DNA of 6,080 bases, taken from the NCBI GenBank assembly GCA_023229045.1, contig JALOAB010000138.1, forward strand, positions 1 to 6,080, given 5' to 3'. The DNA is from Fidelibacterota bacterium. Lineage in GTDB: Bacteria > Fidelibacterota > UBA2242. The translations under genes and the position numbers were made by a program. The notes beneath the pieces are model-generated. The model was not told the DNA's origin. It searched no databases and saw only the letters and a program-made list of their open reading frames with translations. Positions 5,165 to 6,080 of this stretch are shown here, in pieces. Positions within the stretch are counted from its first letter, which is position 1. Each line of letters begins with the position of its first letter.

Positions 5165-5499
5165 ATACTGAACAACTCTATGATACTCTGCGCAAATTGC
5201 AGGAACCTAAAGGTTATTTTTTCAATAAAGACCGTCAGCAGGTCGATCGCTTGCTGAATTCATTATTGATAAATAAGGAACGTTACGGGTACATGGCTTG
5301 TCCGTGTCGGCTGGCAGTCGGCGATCGCGACTGGGACCGCGACATAATCTGTCCGTGCGTTTACCGCGCGCCGGACGTGAAGGAATTTGGACGCTGTTAC
5401 TGTGGATTGTATGTTTCAGCCGACTGGAATTCCGGTAAAATTGCCGACCAGTATGTACCGGAACGGCGACCGATCGAGAAAATTCTTGGTCCGATCTAA
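5161..5499 (+). CDS. Ferredoxin:thioredoxin reductase catalytic-subunit-like Fe-S protein
   Basis: The 112-residue protein carries three paired-cysteine motifs: C-P-C at 47-49, C-P-C at 64-66 and C-Y-C at 79-81. This is the signature of the ferredoxin:thioredoxin reductase catalytic subunit, which holds a 4Fe-4S cluster beside a redox disulfide and passes electrons from ferredoxin to a thioredoxin-fold protein. The plant and cyanobacterial motif is CPC-X16-CPC-X8-CHC. Here the spacing is X14 and X12, and Tyr80 stands where the catalytic-site His is found, so it belongs to a divergent branch. A helical N-terminal half ('TLRKLQEP', 'QVDRLLNSLL') precedes the cysteines. The gene overlaps the glutaredoxin-like gene by 4 nt, with AGGAAGG upstream inside that gene. 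No gene for the variable (alpha) subunit is seen. The likely partner is the adjacent glutaredoxin-like protein, by context. Confidence 0.85.
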   Translation: MNTEQLYDTLRKLQEPKGYFFNKDRQQVDRLLNSLLINKERYGYMACPCRLAVGDRDWDRDIICPCVYRAPDVKEFGRCYCGLYVSADWNSGKIADQYVPERRPIEKILGPI

Positions 5500-5527
5500 T
5501 TATCCTTTTTATTGTAGATTTAATATT

Positions 5528-5553
5528 GCTCCGCAGGAGCCCTTTCGGGGGAG
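5528..5553. repeat. Small GC-rich hairpin cluster after the FTR-like gene
   Basis: GCTCC-GCA-GGAGC (5528-5540) is a 5-bp inverted repeat, followed at once by CCC-TTTC-GGG (5540-5549) and GGAG. It stands out from AT-rich flanks 29 bp after the FTR-like stop. It may be the operon's 3' structure or a short dispersed extragenic element. No T-run follows. The rest of 5500-5674 holds nothing else that can be supported. Confidence 0.35.
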
Positions 5554-5674
5554 ATTGAAGATTGATTGGATCGTTAAGAAGTACCAATTGCTTATTCCAG
5601 TCGTTAATAAGAGTAAAGATCAAGAATGATCTCCGCGAACTCAGCACTTAATTAAAAATTTGACACTGACTGAA

Positions 5675-6080
5675 ATGAATCTGAATTTTCCGGAACGTTT
5701 TCCACTACTTTACGACTGGCTTCAGGTGCACGGCTCGGTGCTGAAATATGCCAGCCTGATTTCGCTGATCACATTCGTCGGGACGATCCTCTTAATGCCG
5801 GTGCTGATTCTGCTGATTCCACCGGACTATTTTTCGAATCCCGGGCGCCGGATGCGCTATTTAATCAAGAAGCGACCCGTGATCGGTCTTTTCATATTGA
5901 CTTTAAAAAATCTGATTGGAATAATTTTCCTGATGATTGGATTTATACTCTTATTTATACCGGGGCAGGGCTTGCTGACGATTCTGATTGGACTGATCAT
6001 GGTGAACTTTCCCGGTAAGTATAAAATCGAGAGGAGATTGGTGCAGAAACCGGGGATTATCCAGGCGATAAATAGTATCC
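5675..6080 (+). CDS. PGPGW-like small transmembrane protein (3' end outside window)
   Basis: The frame is open from ATG 5675 to the right edge, giving 135 codons with no stop. Two strongly hydrophobic regions are visible, at about residues 24-48 ('LISLITFVGTILLMPVLILLI') and about 70-108. The second ends in 'FIPGQGLLTILIGLIMV', then 'NFPGKYKIERRLV' and 'IIQAINSI'. This arrangement resembles the PGPGW putative transmembrane family, where a PGxG turn sits between two membrane helices and a basic helix follows. The function of that family is unknown. The start is uncertain: neither ATG 5675 nor the in-frame TTG at 5660 has a good Shine-Dalgarno, and an in-frame stop at 5627-5629 sets the upper limit. 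There is no clear link to the Grx-FTR pair, which ends 175 bp upstream. Confidence 0.75.
   Translation, partial: MNLNFPERFPLLYDWLQVHGSVLKYASLISLITFVGTILLMPVLILLIPPDYFSNPGRRMRYLIKKRPVIGLFILTLKNLIGIIFLMIGFILLFIPGQGLLTILIGLIMVNFPGKYKIERRLVQKPGIIQAINSI

Noticed and set aside
5387..5629. 80-codon + strand open frame overlapping the end of the FTR-like gene
   Set aside because: Most of it is out of frame within the FTR-like gene and the rest covers the hairpin cluster. No motif or ribosome-binding site supports it.
5660..5665. TTGACA, a perfect -35 box just before the last gene
   Set aside because: A matching -10 would fall inside the gene at about 5682-5688, where only weak matches (TGAATT, GAATTT) exist. 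The hexamer overlaps the possible start region, so it is probably chance.

Overview
The window holds seven protein genes, all on the + strand. Two of them run off the edges. No rRNA, tRNA, CRISPR array, transposase or phage gene was seen. Base composition is moderate in the genes and AT-rich in the gaps. Several features point to a Gram-negative bacterium: a TonB-type C-terminal domain, a lipoprotein signal, and E. coli-like promoter and Shine-Dalgarno sequences. The glutaredoxin plus ferredoxin:thioredoxin-reductase-like pair suggests an anaerobe or an organism with ferredoxin-based redox chemistry. A member of the FCB-type candidate phyla would fit, but this is a weak inference; no taxonomic marker gene is present.

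Layout: (1) 2-358 is the tail of a class V aminotransferase / cysteine desulfurase-like enzyme. (2) 359-528 is an AT-rich gap with an inverted repeat and, just before the next gene, a promoter overlapped by two tandem BlaI-type operator dyads. (3) 529-2276 is a translationally coupled blaI-blaR1-like pair: a winged-helix repressor and an integral-membrane zinc protease. Its periplasmic end carries a TonB C-terminal-like domain instead of the penicillin-binding sensor of classical BlaR1. A strong terminator follows at 2319-2346. (4) 2571-4664 is a single gene for a membrane-anchored M3 (Dcp-type) metallopeptidase. (5) 4665-4912 is an intergenic leader with two strong hairpins and a perfect palindrome. 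(6) 4913-5499 is a second coupled pair: a glutaredoxin-like protein and a ferredoxin:thioredoxin reductase catalytic-subunit-like Fe-S protein with changed cysteine spacing. (7) From 5675 to the right edge is the first part of a small PGPGW-like membrane protein.

How they fit together: the BlaI-like protein probably represses its own operon through the twin dyads. The membrane protease would relieve repression when it senses a periplasmic or envelope signal. No beta-lactamase is visible, so the regulon lies elsewhere or is unrelated to beta-lactams. The Grx and FTR-like proteins probably act as one thiol-reduction unit fed by ferredoxin. The most unusual points are the TonB-tailed BlaR1 with a possible internal start for a separate lipoprotein, the twin operators two helical turns apart, the CPC-X14-CPC-X12-CYC cluster motif, and the structured leader before the redox pair.
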